Source: NORP240 sp965222175 (lineage in GTDB: Bacteria > Pseudomonadota > Gammaproteobacteria > Pseudomonadales > Pseudohongiellaceae). Taken from it: a stretch of DNA of 64,000 nt. The position numbers and the translations under genes are program-made. Positions within the stretch are counted from its first letter, which is position 1. Each line of letters starts with the position of its first letter. The notes below the pieces were generated by a model that was not told the DNA's origin, did no database searches, and saw only the letters and a list, made by a program, of their open reading frames with translations. Below, in pieces: positions 42,852 to 52,445 of the stretch. The stretch covers positions 3,038,001 through 3,102,000 of the forward strand of contig OZ244938.1 of NCBI GenBank assembly GCA_965222175.1. Direction: 5' to 3'.

Positions 42852-43665
42852 TCTGTTTTCTGTATGGCGGAACCTGCGGGTCGCCATAACCCTGTTCGCT
42901 GTCGTGCTGGTATCACCGGCATTTTCCCAGGTTTCCATTCCACTGCCGGCGCACTCTCACAACGATTATGATCGCCCACGCGCATTATTCAGCGCGCTCC
43001 AGCTGCGCTTCGCCAGCGTGGAGGCCGACGTCTACCTGATTAACGACGAACTGAGAGTCGGACATGAACAGCAGGACCTGATGCGGGGACGGACATTGCG
43101 CAACCTGTATCTTGAACCTCTCAGGCTGCTGGTCATGCGTGGCGCCGGCCAGGTTTACCCGGAAACAACAACGCCATTGATCCTGGTGATCGACATCAAG
43201 TCAGAAGCCGAGGCCACTTACCGCCAGCTGGAGCGTGCCCTGGCACCCTACGAGTCCTTTCTGACCCGTTTTACCGAGGACGGCATCGAGCCCGGTGCGG
43301 TAACCGTGGTGATTTCGGGCAACAGCCCCAGGGAGCTTATGGCCAGCCAGCCCGAGCGTTTTATGGCGCTGGACGGCCGCCTGGCCGACCTCACCGGCGG
43401 GTCTTTTGATGCCGACTTCATGCCCATGGTCAGTGTCGACTGGCAAACCGTGTTCGACTGGCGTGGTTCCGACTCCATGCCCGCGGCACAGCTCGAACAG
43501 CTGTCGACCCTGGTCCAGCTGGCCCGGGACAACGATGTTCACCTGCGCTTCTGGAACGCGCCTGACATTCCACCGGTATGGGGTGTGCTCTATGAATCGG
43601 GCGTACCGCTGATCAATACCGACAGGATTGATGCCCTCAGCGAATTCCTGCTCAGCGCACCCTGA
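42841..43665 (+). CDS. Secreted glycerophosphodiester phosphodiesterase-like protein (AIM6/PI-PLC-like)
   Basis: The 274-residue product has a signal peptide (VAITLFAVVLVSPAFSQ, about residues 13-29) and a TIM-barrel phosphodiesterase domain. AHSHNDYDRPRAL supplies the first catalytic His and ASVEADVYLINDELRVGH supplies the Glu-Asp metal ligands and second His, as in the GDPD/AIM6 group. The C-terminus GVPLINTDRIDALSEFL is the usual end of GDPD barrels. Translation is coupled to the OPA transporter, so a periplasmic phosphodiester is probably cleaved and the phosphorylated product imported, in the manner of glpQ-glpT. Confidence 0.88.
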   Translation: MPSSLFSVWRNLRVAITLFAVVLVSPAFSQVSIPLPAHSHNDYDRPRALFSALQLRFASVEADVYLINDELRVGHEQQDLMRGRTLRNLYLEPLRLLVMRGAGQVYPETTTPLILVIDIKSEAEATYRQLERALAPYESFLTRFTEDGIEPGAVTVVISGNSPRELMASQPERFMALDGRLADLTGGSFDADFMPMVSVDWQTVFDWRGSDSMPAAQLEQLSTLVQLARDNDVHLRFWNAPDIPPVWGVLYESGVPLINTDRIDALSEFLLSAP

Positions 43666-43915
43666 ACATCCAGGCTACCGCCAGTGACTCCGTGCAACGG
43701 CCTGCCCTGCCCGGTTGCCCTTCATCGTCAATAACGGTAGCGTCAGCCTGCCCTGGACGCCCCCGGCTCCGGACTCCGGCCTTACTCTCAATCCACAATG
43801 GTCGAGCAAATCGGGATACGTCCTGAACGACCCGTCAGTGTCATCGGGTCCTGTACCGAGGTACAATTGAGAGAACCCCTGATGAATCGAGGGCCAATAA
43901 TTTAGGAGATCTGAC

Positions 43916-44962
43916 ATGCCAAGCGTCAAGACACTGTCCACGGCTTCCACGTTTCTCGGGCTGACCCTGGCGGCGGTTGCGCCCATTGGTTTCGCCCAGA
44001 GTGACGGCATTCCTGACCTGCAAGGCACCTGGACCAACGCCTCCCGTACGCCCCTGAGTCGCCCCCGGGGAATCGACCGACTGGTGGTAAGCGCCGAAGA
44101 GGCCGAGCGCATTGTCGCCAATATGGGGATAGCCGGAATTTCGCCGGAAAATATCCAGACCGGACCGGCTGTTGACGAACAGACCGGGGCACCACCGGCC
44201 GGCGCCCAGGATTTCGGCCTGCGCGGCTACAACCTGTTCTGGACTGATCCGGGTGCTACCCTGGCCTATGTCAAGGGTGAATTCCGCACGTCGCTGGTGA
44301 TCGACCCCGCCAGCGGCCAGGTGCCCCGCCGCGAAGACCCGCAGCTGGATTTCAACCGGGCCAACTACGGCGCCCGCTACCTGACTGGCGTAGGCGATAC
44401 CCGCGGACCGGAAGCCCTGCCACTGGCGGAGCGCTGCCTGATCGGCTTCGGCAATACCGCCGGTCCGGGCATGATGGGCACGCTCTACAACAGCTCCTAC
44501 CAGTTTGTGCAGACCGACGACTACGTGGTTATCCACGTGGAGATGGTCCATGAAGCACGAATTATCCCGATCTACGATGGTCCGGAGGAAGCACGGGCCA
44601 ATCGCCGGCCGCAGGCTCATGCCCCCTGGTTCGGGGATTCCGTTGGCTGGTACGAAGACGGCTCGTTGATCGTGGAAACGGTCAATATCAAGCCATTGCA
44701 ACTGAGCGAAAGTTCGATCCCCATCACCAGGGAGGGCAGGATAATCGAACGCTTTACGCCTTACTCGGATACCGAAATCATTTACCGGTTTACGGTGGAA
44801 GACGACAACATCTACCGCCAGCCCTGGACAGCAGAGCTGAGCTACCATGCCATGGACGGACGCATATACGAGTATGCCTGTCATGAAGGCAATTATGCCC
44901 TGCCGGGCATTCTGGCCGGGGCCCGTCGCCAGGAAGTCATGGACGAGTTCGGCTCGGAATAA
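43916..44962 (+). CDS. Secreted protein of unknown function (conserved, YACHEGNY-ending family)
   Basis: The 348-residue product starts with a signal peptide (FLGLTLAAVAPIGFAQ, about residues 13-28) and then PDLQGTWTNASRTPLSRP. Aromatic-rich strands follow, for example FGDSVGWYEDGSLIVETVNI and ERFTPYSDTEIIYRFTVEDDNIYRQPWTAEL, ending with YEYACHEGNYALPGIL. I have seen this end motif in secreted proteins of acidobacteria and marine proteobacteria, without known function. The fold is probably beta-rich. AGGAG precedes the ATG. It stands alone, 250 bp after the phosphodiesterase gene. Confidence 0.75.
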   Translation: MPSVKTLSTASTFLGLTLAAVAPIGFAQSDGIPDLQGTWTNASRTPLSRPRGIDRLVVSAEEAERIVANMGIAGISPENIQTGPAVDEQTGAPPAGAQDFGLRGYNLFWTDPGATLAYVKGEFRTSLVIDPASGQVPRREDPQLDFNRANYGARYLTGVGDTRGPEALPLAERCLIGFGNTAGPGMMGTLYNSSYQFVQTDDYVVIHVEMVHEARIIPIYDGPEEARANRRPQAHAPWFGDSVGWYEDGSLIVETVNIKPLQLSESSIPITREGRIIERFTPYSDTEIIYRFTVEDDNIYRQPWTAELSYHAMDGRIYEYACHEGNYALPGILAGARRQEVMDEFGSE

Positions 44963-45170
44963 GTGCCAACCACAGCCGCTGGCACGGCGAGGGATAAATT
45001 ACTTCCCGGCGCGGTGCCGGCGTTTTAAACTGCCTGGTTTTAAATTGAGGTAGTTACCGGACTGCGAACGGGTCTCGTGCGCACAATCTACCCTGTCGAC
45101 GCCTTTGCCAGAAATCCCGGAGCGGGTGGCAACGCGGACCGCTCGCCCCGGGATTCGCCGTTTCCACGTT

Positions 45171-47327
45171 TCAGAACCTTACTTCCATGCCCAGGCTTGC
45201 CGTTCGAGGCTTGTTAGGCCGGGCGCCGTCGGGGTTCCGGGAAACAATCTCCTGTTCATCAAACAGGTTTTCCATCTTGAAGAACAGGTCCACGTTTTCA
45301 TTGAACGCATACCGGCCGATCCAGTCCAGCACCAGCAGATCCTGGGTTTCCTGCAGGTCGCCGGTCACTCGATTACAGGCCACCTGGGCACATTGTTCAT
45401 CCATGTATTTTACAACCAGGTAGTTATTGAAGCCGTTATCCAGCTCGAATCCGGCCCGCAAGCTGTAGATATGCTCTGGAACATCCTTCAACAGGTCACC
45501 TTCCTGCACGCCGGTTACCGGATTGTCCCGGCTTATTTCGGCATCGGTCCAGGTGTAGGTGAAGTCCACCGGCAGCATTACCCGTCCCCATTGCAACAGG
45601 GCGCTGGCCTGCCACTCAAAACCGGCAATGGTTGCTTCTCCGGTGGTATAGGTACCGATGTCGGCGCCGTTGCTGCAGGGACTGGCCACCGAGCAGTTTT
45701 CTGATTTGTCGGAAAAATCGCTGTAAAAGCCGATGGTTTCCACGAACCAGGTATTGCCCCGATAACGCATACCGGCTTCGTAATTGTTGCTGGTCTCGGG
45801 CTCCTCGTTGTCCGCTGCCCCGGCACCCAGAGGCGAAAAGCCACGATGCGCTCCGGCCAGCAGTTGCCAGCTGTCGCCGAGGTCATAGGTGAAGGACAGT
45901 CCCGGCAGCCATTCCCGGGAGTCGCTGGGTGTTACCCGGCTGGTTACCGTGCGGTTCGTGTCGCTGAAGCGTACCTCGCGACTGTCCACGTCTTCGTAAC
46001 GCAGGGCGGCGGTTACCCGCAAGGCATCGCTGGCCTGCCAGCTGTCCATCAGCCACAAACTGGTGGCGTCGGAACTGCCCACCCGGTTGTCGCTTGAGCC
46101 GGGCAGTAGAATCTCGTCGAAAACCAGCCGCCCGTCCAGCTGGTCAAAGTGTTCCACCGGCTGAAAGCGGTCCACTTCGTCTTCATGGGAGCGCACACCC
46201 AGTTCGAGATCGTGAGTACCCAGGGAATAGCCAAGATTGAGCTCGACGCCACGGGAGAAATAACTGCGATTGTTGTGTTTGTAGTCAAGGTCCAGGATGT
46301 CAAGCTCACCATCCAGTATGGCCTGTGCTTCAGCGTCACCGGCATTGGCCGCGCTGATAAAGCTGCCGCCCCCGGAAAGCTTGAACCAGTCGCGCTTGAA
46401 CCTGTTGTCGTAGGCGATTGCCGTAGCCGTCAGGCTGTCGGTCAACTCCACCTGGTAGGTCAGCTGCAGACTGGAATGACGATTGGTCATTTCGTCAGGC
46501 GCAGACAGGGTGTAGCGCCGGTTTGCATCCCTGCTGAAATCGTGGTCGGTAAGTCCCAGGTAGGTTTCCTCGGAGTTTTCCTCGGAGTATTGTGCCTTGA
46601 GCTGCAGGCGCTGTGGCATCTGCGCAGTGTCTGACTGCCAGCCCAGCTTCATGACGTAGTCCTCAATGGCCAGTTCACCTTCGCCACCGGAGCGATCGAT
46701 ATCCTTGAAGCCCTCACCGTGGCGCTGCACGGTTTCCAACAGGAAGTTGAACTGATCCGCGGTGCCGCCAAACCAGCCATGCACATCGGTCAGGCCCCGC
46801 TGATCACTCATCACCCGCAGTTTCCCTTGGTTGTCCTGTGGCACGGGCGTCGACACCAGGTTTACCACACCCCCCGTGGTCTGGGGTCCGTGACGCAGCA
46901 ACGGCGCGCCTTTCAGCACTTCCACGGCGGACTGCCGCTGCGTGGTAGGAAAATAATAGGCAGCCGGCGCCGAGTACGGAGCGGGAGCCATCATGACTCC
47001 GTCTTCCATCAGGGTAATGCGGCTGCTGCGTTCCGAGGTTGCTCCCCTGATACCGATATTGGGTCGCAGGCCCAGGCCTTCCTCCTCGCGGATATAGATG
47101 CCCGGAACCGTCTTCAACAGCTGGTTGATGTCTGTGGCTATTTCGTTGTTGATCTGTTCCGCGCTGACCACGGTACCGGACCCGGCCAGCTGGCGGGCAT
47201 CGTCTCGACTGCCGATGATCACGAATTCCTCGACAGCAGGTGTCTGTCCAAGCACCGGCTCACTGGCCAGGCCCGTCAGGGCAAGGCCGATACCGACAAC
47301 CAGCGGCGCTTTCTGTTTCAGATTCAT
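45171..47327 (-). CDS. TonB-dependent outer-membrane receptor, FecA-like
   Basis: The outer-membrane receptor imports a ferric chelate using TonB energy. The 718 residues comprise a signal peptide (about 1-27, ending VLGQ), a TonB-box-like EEFVIIGSR, and a plug domain (IATDINQLLKTVPGIYIREEEGLGLRPNIGIRGATSERSSRITLMEDGV). A beta-barrel follows, ending in SLGMEVRF with terminal Phe. The plug sequence resembles FecA (ferric dicitrate) receptors. There is no N-terminal signalling extension, so no FecIR-type surface signalling is expected. The Fur box in the divergent gap to fbpA predicts induction by iron limitation. Confidence 0.92.
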   Translation of the reverse strand: MNLKQKAPLVVGIGLALTGLASEPVLGQTPAVEEFVIIGSRDDARQLAGSGTVVSAEQINNEIATDINQLLKTVPGIYIREEEGLGLRPNIGIRGATSERSSRITLMEDGVMMAPAPYSAPAAYYFPTTQRQSAVEVLKGAPLLRHGPQTTGGVVNLVSTPVPQDNQGKLRVMSDQRGLTDVHGWFGGTADQFNFLLETVQRHGEGFKDIDRSGGEGELAIEDYVMKLGWQSDTAQMPQRLQLKAQYSEENSEETYLGLTDHDFSRDANRRYTLSAPDEMTNRHSSLQLTYQVELTDSLTATAIAYDNRFKRDWFKLSGGGSFISAANAGDAEAQAILDGELDILDLDYKHNNRSYFSRGVELNLGYSLGTHDLELGVRSHEDEVDRFQPVEHFDQLDGRLVFDEILLPGSSDNRVGSSDATSLWLMDSWQASDALRVTAALRYEDVDSREVRFSDTNRTVTSRVTPSDSREWLPGLSFTYDLGDSWQLLAGAHRGFSPLGAGAADNEEPETSNNYEAGMRYRGNTWFVETIGFYSDFSDKSENCSVASPCSNGADIGTYTTGEATIAGFEWQASALLQWGRVMLPVDFTYTWTDAEISRDNPVTGVQEGDLLKDVPEHIYSLRAGFELDNGFNNYLVVKYMDEQCAQVACNRVTGDLQETQDLLVLDWIGRYAFNENVDLFFKMENLFDEQEIVSRNPDGARPNKPRTASLGMEVRF

Positions 47328-47422
47328 AACAACTACAACTCCTTCATCTATTCGAATATCCGCGAAACTGCCACTTGCCAGCTCCGGGGCTGGACAATGA
47401 CTGCGAGAAGAGTAATATAATT

Positions 47423-47441
47423 GATAATGATTCGCATTTTC
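47423..47441. promoter_or_regulatory. Fur box between TonB receptor and fbpA
   Basis: GATAATGATTCGCATTTTC matches the 19-bp Fur consensus (GATAATGATAATCATTATC) at 15 positions. It lies 96 bp before the receptor start on the minus strand and 99 bp before the fbpA start on the plus strand, so one operator could serve both. A weaker overlapping similarity follows at 47452-47470. Confidence 0.8.
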
Positions 47442-47539
47442 AAGAGATATTGAATCTCATTGCGAATATCAGAAAGATTTACTATCATCGCGATCCACAG
47501 TGATCGCTAAATCAACTTGTCACCAGGAGCTTCAAGTTT

Positions 47540-48547
47540 ATGCGCAAGTTATTAATCCTGTTGGTTGCAGCGCTGGCAGCACCACTGACCGGCGCCCAGG
47601 AAGTCAACATTTACTCGGCACGCCAGGAAAACCTGATCAAGCCCATACTGGACCGTTTCACCGACGAAACGGGCATTGCGGTAAACCTGATTACCGGCGG
47701 CGCCGATACGCTGATTACCCGCATGGCCAGGGAGGGTGCCAACTCGCCCGCCGACCTGCTGTTAACCGTCGACGTGGGCAGGCTGCATCGCGCCAAGCAG
47801 CAACATCTGTTAAGCCCGGTGTCATCCGAGGTGCTGGACTCGTTGATCCCCGCCCAGTACCGGGACTCGGAAGGCTACTGGTATGCCATGTCGCTGCGCT
47901 CCCGCGTTATCGTTTACAGCCAGGACCGGGTTGATCCGTCGGAACTCAGTACCTACGAGGCCCTCGCCGACTCCAAGTGGCGCGGCAGAATCTGTATTCG
48001 CTCGTCCTCCAATATCTACAACCAGTCGCTGACCGCCTCGCTGATCAGTCACAGTGGCATCAGCAACGCGGAAACCTGGGCTCGCGGCCTGGTAGCCAAC
48101 ATGGCCCGTCCACCCCAGGGAGGCGATCGCGATCAGATCAGTGCCGTGGTAGCAGGCCAGTGTGATCTGGCGGTGGTAAACAGCTATTACCTGGCAGGAA
48201 TGCTCAATTCCGGCGACGCGCAGCAACGCGAAATCGCCAGCCAGGTTTCCCTGTTCTGGCCCAACCAGGATGGTCGCGGCGCACACATTAATATCAGCGG
48301 CGCCGGCGTAGCCAGCAATGCCCCGAACCGGGAAGAAGCCATTCGCCTGATGGAGTTTCTCGTCAATGACGAATCCCAGGAGTGGTACGCGGAAACCAAT
48401 GGTGAATTTCCCGTACGGGACAGCGTCCCCATCAGTGACACACTGAAAGCATGGGGGCCGTTCAAGGCCGACAAAATCGCCCTGGAACAGTTGGGTATTT
48501 ACAATGCCGACGCTGTCCGCCTGATGGACCGCGCTGGATGGAGATAA
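47540..48547 (+). CDS. fbpA: Ferric iron ABC transporter substrate-binding protein (FbpA/FutA-like)
   Basis: This periplasmic protein binds ferric iron and delivers it to FbpBC. It has a signal peptide (about residues 1-19, LLILLVAALAAPLTGAQ) and a type II binding-protein fold: EVNIYSARQENLIKPILDRFTDETGI at the start and WYAMSLRSRVIVYSQDRV in the middle. The iron-ligand tyrosine pair appears in DLAVVNSYYLAGML (about residue 220). The length, 335 residues, is normal. It is first in a three-gene operon with the permease 10 bp downstream, and is divergent from the TonB receptor with a shared Fur box. Confidence 0.94.
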   Translation: MRKLLILLVAALAAPLTGAQEVNIYSARQENLIKPILDRFTDETGIAVNLITGGADTLITRMAREGANSPADLLLTVDVGRLHRAKQQHLLSPVSSEVLDSLIPAQYRDSEGYWYAMSLRSRVIVYSQDRVDPSELSTYEALADSKWRGRICIRSSSNIYNQSLTASLISHSGISNAETWARGLVANMARPPQGGDRDQISAVVAGQCDLAVVNSYYLAGMLNSGDAQQREIASQVSLFWPNQDGRGAHINISGAGVASNAPNREEAIRLMEFLVNDESQEWYAETNGEFPVRDSVPISDTLKAWGPFKADKIALEQLGIYNADAVRLMDRAGWR

Positions 48548-48557
48548 CTCGGCTGTA

Positions 48558-50249
48558 ATGAATCCCGTTACCGGTGAAGCCCCGTCAGGGGCTTCTTCGT
48601 TTCTGCCTTCCCGTTCCGGAAACAGACCGTTGATTCCGGTACTGGTGATTGTGCTGTGCACGCTGTTCAGCATTCCGGTAATGACCCTGCTGACCTCACT
48701 CGGTGCGTCCAGCGATGGCGTCTGGCAACACCTGGTGGATACCCTGCTGCTGGAATATATCTCGGAGTCGCTGCTGCTGATGACGGGCGTCGGTGTGCTG
48801 GTACTGGTACTGGGTGTCCTGCCCGCCTGGCTGGTCACCATGACGCGATTTCCCGGCAGCCGCCTGCTGGAACTGGCACTGGTACTGCCGCTGGCCATGC
48901 CCGCCTACATCATTGCCTATACTTACACGGGTATGCTGGATGTCGCCGGTCCAGTGCAAAGCCTGATCCGTGATACCTTCGATCTAAGCTATGGCGAGTA
49001 CTGGTTTCCCCCGATCAGGTCCCTGGGCGGCGCCATTACCATGCTGGGGCTGGTGCTGTATCCCTATGTGTACCTGCTGGCCCGGACAGCATTCCTGGAA
49101 CAATCAGTCTGCGTGCTGGAGGTATCCCGCACCCTGGGCGCCTCACCACGACGCACGTTCACGCGGGTGGCGCTGCCGCTGGCCCGGCCCGCCATCGTTG
49201 CGGGTCTGTCACTGGTGCTGATGGAGACGCTTGCAGACTACGGAACCGTCCAGTATTTCGGCATCTCGGTATTCACTACCGGTATTTTCCGCACCTGGTT
49301 CGGCATGGGCAGCGAAACGGCAGCGGCCCAGCTGTCAATGGTATTGCTTCTGTTCGTATTGACGCTGGTGATCCTGGAGCAGTGGTCTCGTCAGCAGGCG
49401 CGGTATCATCATACCAGCAACCGGTACAGCGCCCTTCCGCGGGCCCGTCTGACCGGCTGGCGCAGCATTACCGCCCTGCTCTACTGCGGACTTCCGGTAC
49501 TGGCCGGTTTCATCATCCCGGTGGTGCAATTGATCCTCTGGGCCGTGGAAACCTGGGCCCTGATCGATACCTCGGCGTTTTTTACGCTGTTTTTCAACAG
49601 CCTGAAGCTGGCTGGATTGACCGCCCTGCTGGGCATGGGCCTGGCCCTGTTCGTCGCCTATGGACGCCGGCTGTTCCCCACGCGACCGGTACGCAGCGGC
49701 TTCAGGATTCTTGGCCTCGGGTACGCGATACCGGGCACGGTGATAGCCGTAGGCGTACTGATTCCCTTCGCCTGGTTCGACAATACCGTTGACGGCTTCA
49801 TGCGCGACAACTTTGACATCGCTACCGGACTGCTGCTCAGCGGCACCCTGGTGGCCGTCGTCTTTGCCTACCTGGTACGCTTTCTCCCGGTGGCGCTGAA
49901 CACCATCGATGCCGGACTGGGCAAGATCAAAACCAGCATGGATGACGCGGGGCGCAGCATGGGACTCCGACCTATGCAGATACTGCGTCGCGTGCACATG
50001 CCGATGCTCAAGGGCAGCCTGCTCACCGCCGCCCTGCTGCTGTTTGTCGACGTGCTGAAAGAATTACCCGCCACGCTTATTCTGCGACCGTTCAATTTCA
50101 ACACGCTCGCCATCCGCACCTATGAACTGGCCAACCAGGAGCGCCTGGCCGAGGCCTCCAGTTCCGCATTGATGATTGTCCTGGCGGGTATTCTGCCGGT
50201 TATCATTCTCAGTATCTCCATCTCCCGATCCCGGCCCGGTAATGCGTGA
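48558..50249 (+). CDS. fbpB: Ferric iron ABC transporter permease (FbpB-like)
   Basis: This is the inner-membrane permease of the ferric iron importer. The 563 residues contain two homologous permease halves of about six membrane segments each, as in FbpB/SfuB. Each half carries the ATPase-contacting EAA loop: LEVSRTLGASPRRTFTRVALPLARPAI (about residue 190) and MDDAGRSMGLRPMQILRRVHMPMLKGSL (about 465). Its end overlaps fbpC by 8 bp. Confidence 0.94.
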   Translation: MNPVTGEAPSGASSFLPSRSGNRPLIPVLVIVLCTLFSIPVMTLLTSLGASSDGVWQHLVDTLLLEYISESLLLMTGVGVLVLVLGVLPAWLVTMTRFPGSRLLELALVLPLAMPAYIIAYTYTGMLDVAGPVQSLIRDTFDLSYGEYWFPPIRSLGGAITMLGLVLYPYVYLLARTAFLEQSVCVLEVSRTLGASPRRTFTRVALPLARPAIVAGLSLVLMETLADYGTVQYFGISVFTTGIFRTWFGMGSETAAAQLSMVLLLFVLTLVILEQWSRQQARYHHTSNRYSALPRARLTGWRSITALLYCGLPVLAGFIIPVVQLILWAVETWALIDTSAFFTLFFNSLKLAGLTALLGMGLALFVAYGRRLFPTRPVRSGFRILGLGYAIPGTVIAVGVLIPFAWFDNTVDGFMRDNFDIATGLLLSGTLVAVVFAYLVRFLPVALNTIDAGLGKIKTSMDDAGRSMGLRPMQILRRVHMPMLKGSLLTAALLLFVDVLKELPATLILRPFNFNTLAIRTYELANQERLAEASSSALMIVLAGILPVIILSISISRSRPGNA

Positions 50250-51303
50250 TTTCCTCGAACTGAAAGACCTGTCGGTCAACCTGGAAGGCAACCCCATCGT
50301 CAAGAATGTCAGCCTGTGCCTGGCGGAAGGCCAGATCGGCTGCCTGCTGGGGCCCAGTGGCTGCGGCAAGACCACCCTGCTCAGGGCCGTGGCCGGATTT
50401 CTCCAGCCCATCGGTGGTGAAGTCCGCATTGCCAACTCCCTGGTCAGCGATGTCACTGCCATACTGCCCGTGGAAAAACGCCAGGTGGGCATGGTGTTCC
50501 AGGACCATGCACTGTTTCCTCACCTGACGGTCAGGGACAATATTGCTTTCGGTCTCGACAGTTCAAGCCGCAATCAGAAAGACCGCCGTATCGGGCAACT
50601 TGCGGAGCTGTTGGGTATCAGTACCCACCTTGACACCTACCCCCACAAACTCTCCGGAGGACAGCAACAGCGCGTCGCCGTGGCACGGGCAATAGCGCCC
50701 AGTCCCAGGATACTGCTGCTTGACGAACCATTTGCCAGCCTGGACGTCTTGCTGCGGGAACAAATTGCCCGGGAAATCAGGCAGGTGCTCCGCCATGAGG
50801 AAATTACCACGCTGCTGGTGAGCCACAACCAGCACGAAGCGTTTGCCATGGCAGATGTCATCGGTGTCATGCGGGAGGGCCGCCTGGTACAGTGGAGCAC
50901 CGCATTTGACCTGTACCACGAGCCCGCCACTCCCTATGTCGCAGACTTTGTCGGGGAAGGCGTATTACTGGAAGGCAGGATTCGCGACGACCGCAGCGTG
51001 GAGACCTGCCTGGGAACGCTTTCCGATGGCAGCCGGCACGGATTTCAGGCTGGCGCGTCAGTTCGGGTCCTGCTGCGCCCGGACGATGTGGTGCTTGACG
51101 ATGACAGCGCACTGACCGCGGAGGTGGCGGAACGCCTTTTTCGTGGCGCCAACTTCCTTTATACACTCATTCTGGACAACGGCAGTCGTGTACTCAGCCT
51201 GGTGCCGAGCCACCACGAACATCCCGTGGGCACACGCATCGGTATTCGCATTGAGCCGGACCACGTGGTGGTTTTCCCGGAAAACCAGGTAGTCCCGGCC
51301 TGA
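50242..51303 (+). CDS. fbpC: Ferric iron ABC transporter ATPase (FbpC-like)
   Basis: The start is ATG 50242, overlapping the fbpB stop (ATGCGTGA); the frame is open further upstream but there it only overlaps fbpB. The 353-residue protein has Walker A LLGPSGCGKTTLL (about residue 36), signature LSGGQQQRVAVARA (about 138), Walker B ILLLDEPFASLD, and a C-terminal regulatory domain of about 110 residues containing VRVLLRPDDVVLDDD, as in FbpC/SfuC. It completes the iron importer and converges with the kinase gene at 51.3 kb. Confidence 0.94.
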   Translation: MRDFLELKDLSVNLEGNPIVKNVSLCLAEGQIGCLLGPSGCGKTTLLRAVAGFLQPIGGEVRIANSLVSDVTAILPVEKRQVGMVFQDHALFPHLTVRDNIAFGLDSSSRNQKDRRIGQLAELLGISTHLDTYPHKLSGGQQQRVAVARAIAPSPRILLLDEPFASLDVLLREQIAREIRQVLRHEEITTLLVSHNQHEAFAMADVIGVMREGRLVQWSTAFDLYHEPATPYVADFVGEGVLLEGRIRDDRSVETCLGTLSDGSRHGFQAGASVRVLLRPDDVVLDDDSALTAEVAERLFRGANFLYTLILDNGSRVLSLVPSHHEHPVGTRIGIRIEPDHVVVFPENQVVPA

Positions 51304-51320
51304 TCCCGGAAGCTGAAACC

Positions 51321-52400
51321 CTAACCCGTCACTTTGCCGCTGATGATCAGGTCACACATTTTTTTCAGTATCCGGGTCTTGTCCACCATCATCCTGAATC
51401 GCTGATCTTCAGTCACTCCGTGGTAATAGCGGTAGTAAATCTGTTGACCGATGACGGCCAGACGAAACTGCCCGAAACAGAAATAGAATGGGAAATTGTC
51501 CACTGACAGGCCGGTACGCTGGCTGAATCGCTGGACGATTTCTGCCCGCGTGGGCGCTCCGGGCGTGTCACTTGGCATTGTACGGTACTCGCGCATCCAG
51601 TCCGGATCACTTTCCTGGACCCAGTAAGCCAGGGTGCATCCCAGGTCCATCAACGGATCGCCGACGGTTGACATTTCCCAGTCCAGGACGCCGATCACCC
51701 GGAGCGGATCGGCCAGTGAGAAAATAACATTATCCAGCTTGTAGTCGTTGTGAATGACGCTGGCCAGGCCGCTTTCCGCCGGCCTGTTGTCCTGCAGCCA
51801 CTGGATGACGTCGTCCATATCGACAGTATCAGGCGTTACCGCGGCTTCCCACCGCCTGCTCCAGCCATCGACCTGCCGCTGAACGTAGCCCACCGGGCGG
51901 CCGAAGTCCTGGAGCCCTGCCTGCTCCAGATCGACTGAATGCAGTTCACTGAGGACATCAAAGAAATTCAACAGCTGCTTGCGCACCTTGCCAGGCGTCA
52001 ATTCCAGCGCGGCGGGATAGTCCCTGCGAATTACCAGGCCCTGGATATAGTTCATGAGATAAAAATCACATCCTATAACCGAATGATCGTCACAGAAATA
52101 GACCGGTTTCGGCCCGTAGGGAAAGACATCTTTCAGCGCATTGAGTATGCGATACTCCCGAGACATGTCATGGGCGGATTTCACGGTACTGCCGAAGGGA
52201 GGTCGACGCAGAACCCAGCTGTTGGCGCCACAGGTCAACAGGTAGGTGAGATTGGAAAATCCGCCGGGGAACTGCCGGACCTGGAGTTTTCCCACCTGCT
52301 CACCAAGAATCGGGCGCAGGTTTTCCTTGAGCTTGCCAACAGCCAGCTCCTCCCCGGGCCGGATGTCACCGGCCTTGTCCATCAGGCTAGAGTCTGCCAC
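51321..52400 (-). CDS. Aminoglycoside-phosphotransferase-fold kinase (ACAD10/11 and LvaA-like)
   Basis: The 359-residue product has the APH kinase fold: FPGGFSNLTYLLTCGANSWVLRRPPFG at the N-terminus, the catalytic loop VIHNDYKLDNVIF (about residue 215) and the metal-binding VIGVLDWEMSTVGDPLMDLGCTLAYW (about 235). Relatives are the kinase domains of mammalian ACAD10/ACAD11 and LvaA of pseudomonads, which phosphorylate 4-hydroxyacyl-CoA. Here it is last in an operon with a histidine phosphatase and two acyl-CoA dehydrogenase genes, the same functional pairing, so a hydroxyacyl-CoA kinase role is likely. Antibiotic resistance is unlikely. Confidence 0.88.
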   Translation of the reverse strand: MADSSLMDKAGDIRPGEELAVGKLKENLRPILGEQVGKLQVRQFPGGFSNLTYLLTCGANSWVLRRPPFGSTVKSAHDMSREYRILNALKDVFPYGPKPVYFCDDHSVIGCDFYLMNYIQGLVIRRDYPAALELTPGKVRKQLLNFFDVLSELHSVDLEQAGLQDFGRPVGYVQRQVDGWSRRWEAAVTPDTVDMDDVIQWLQDNRPAESGLASVIHNDYKLDNVIFSLADPLRVIGVLDWEMSTVGDPLMDLGCTLAYWVQESDPDWMREYRTMPSDTPGAPTRAEIVQRFSQRTGLSVDNFPFYFCFGQFRLAVIGQQIYYRYYHGVTEDQRFRMMVDKTRILKKMCDLIISGKVTG

Positions 52401-52445
52401 GCCAGTTTCCTGTCTTATCCGGGAGTGTTCCCGGTAGTCGAGCCA

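Noticed and set aside
43841..44884. A 347-codon frame antisense to the secreted unknown protein
   Set aside because: The plus-strand gene has a signal peptide, AGGAG site and a conserved end motif; the antisense frame has none.
47452..47470. A second Fur-box-like sequence
   Set aside because: Only about ten of nineteen positions match the consensus; it may extend the first site but cannot be claimed alone.
51321..52400. Aminoglycoside resistance gene reading of the APH-fold kinase
   Set aside because: Operon context with acyl-CoA dehydrogenases and resemblance to ACAD10/11-type kinases argue for lipid metabolism.
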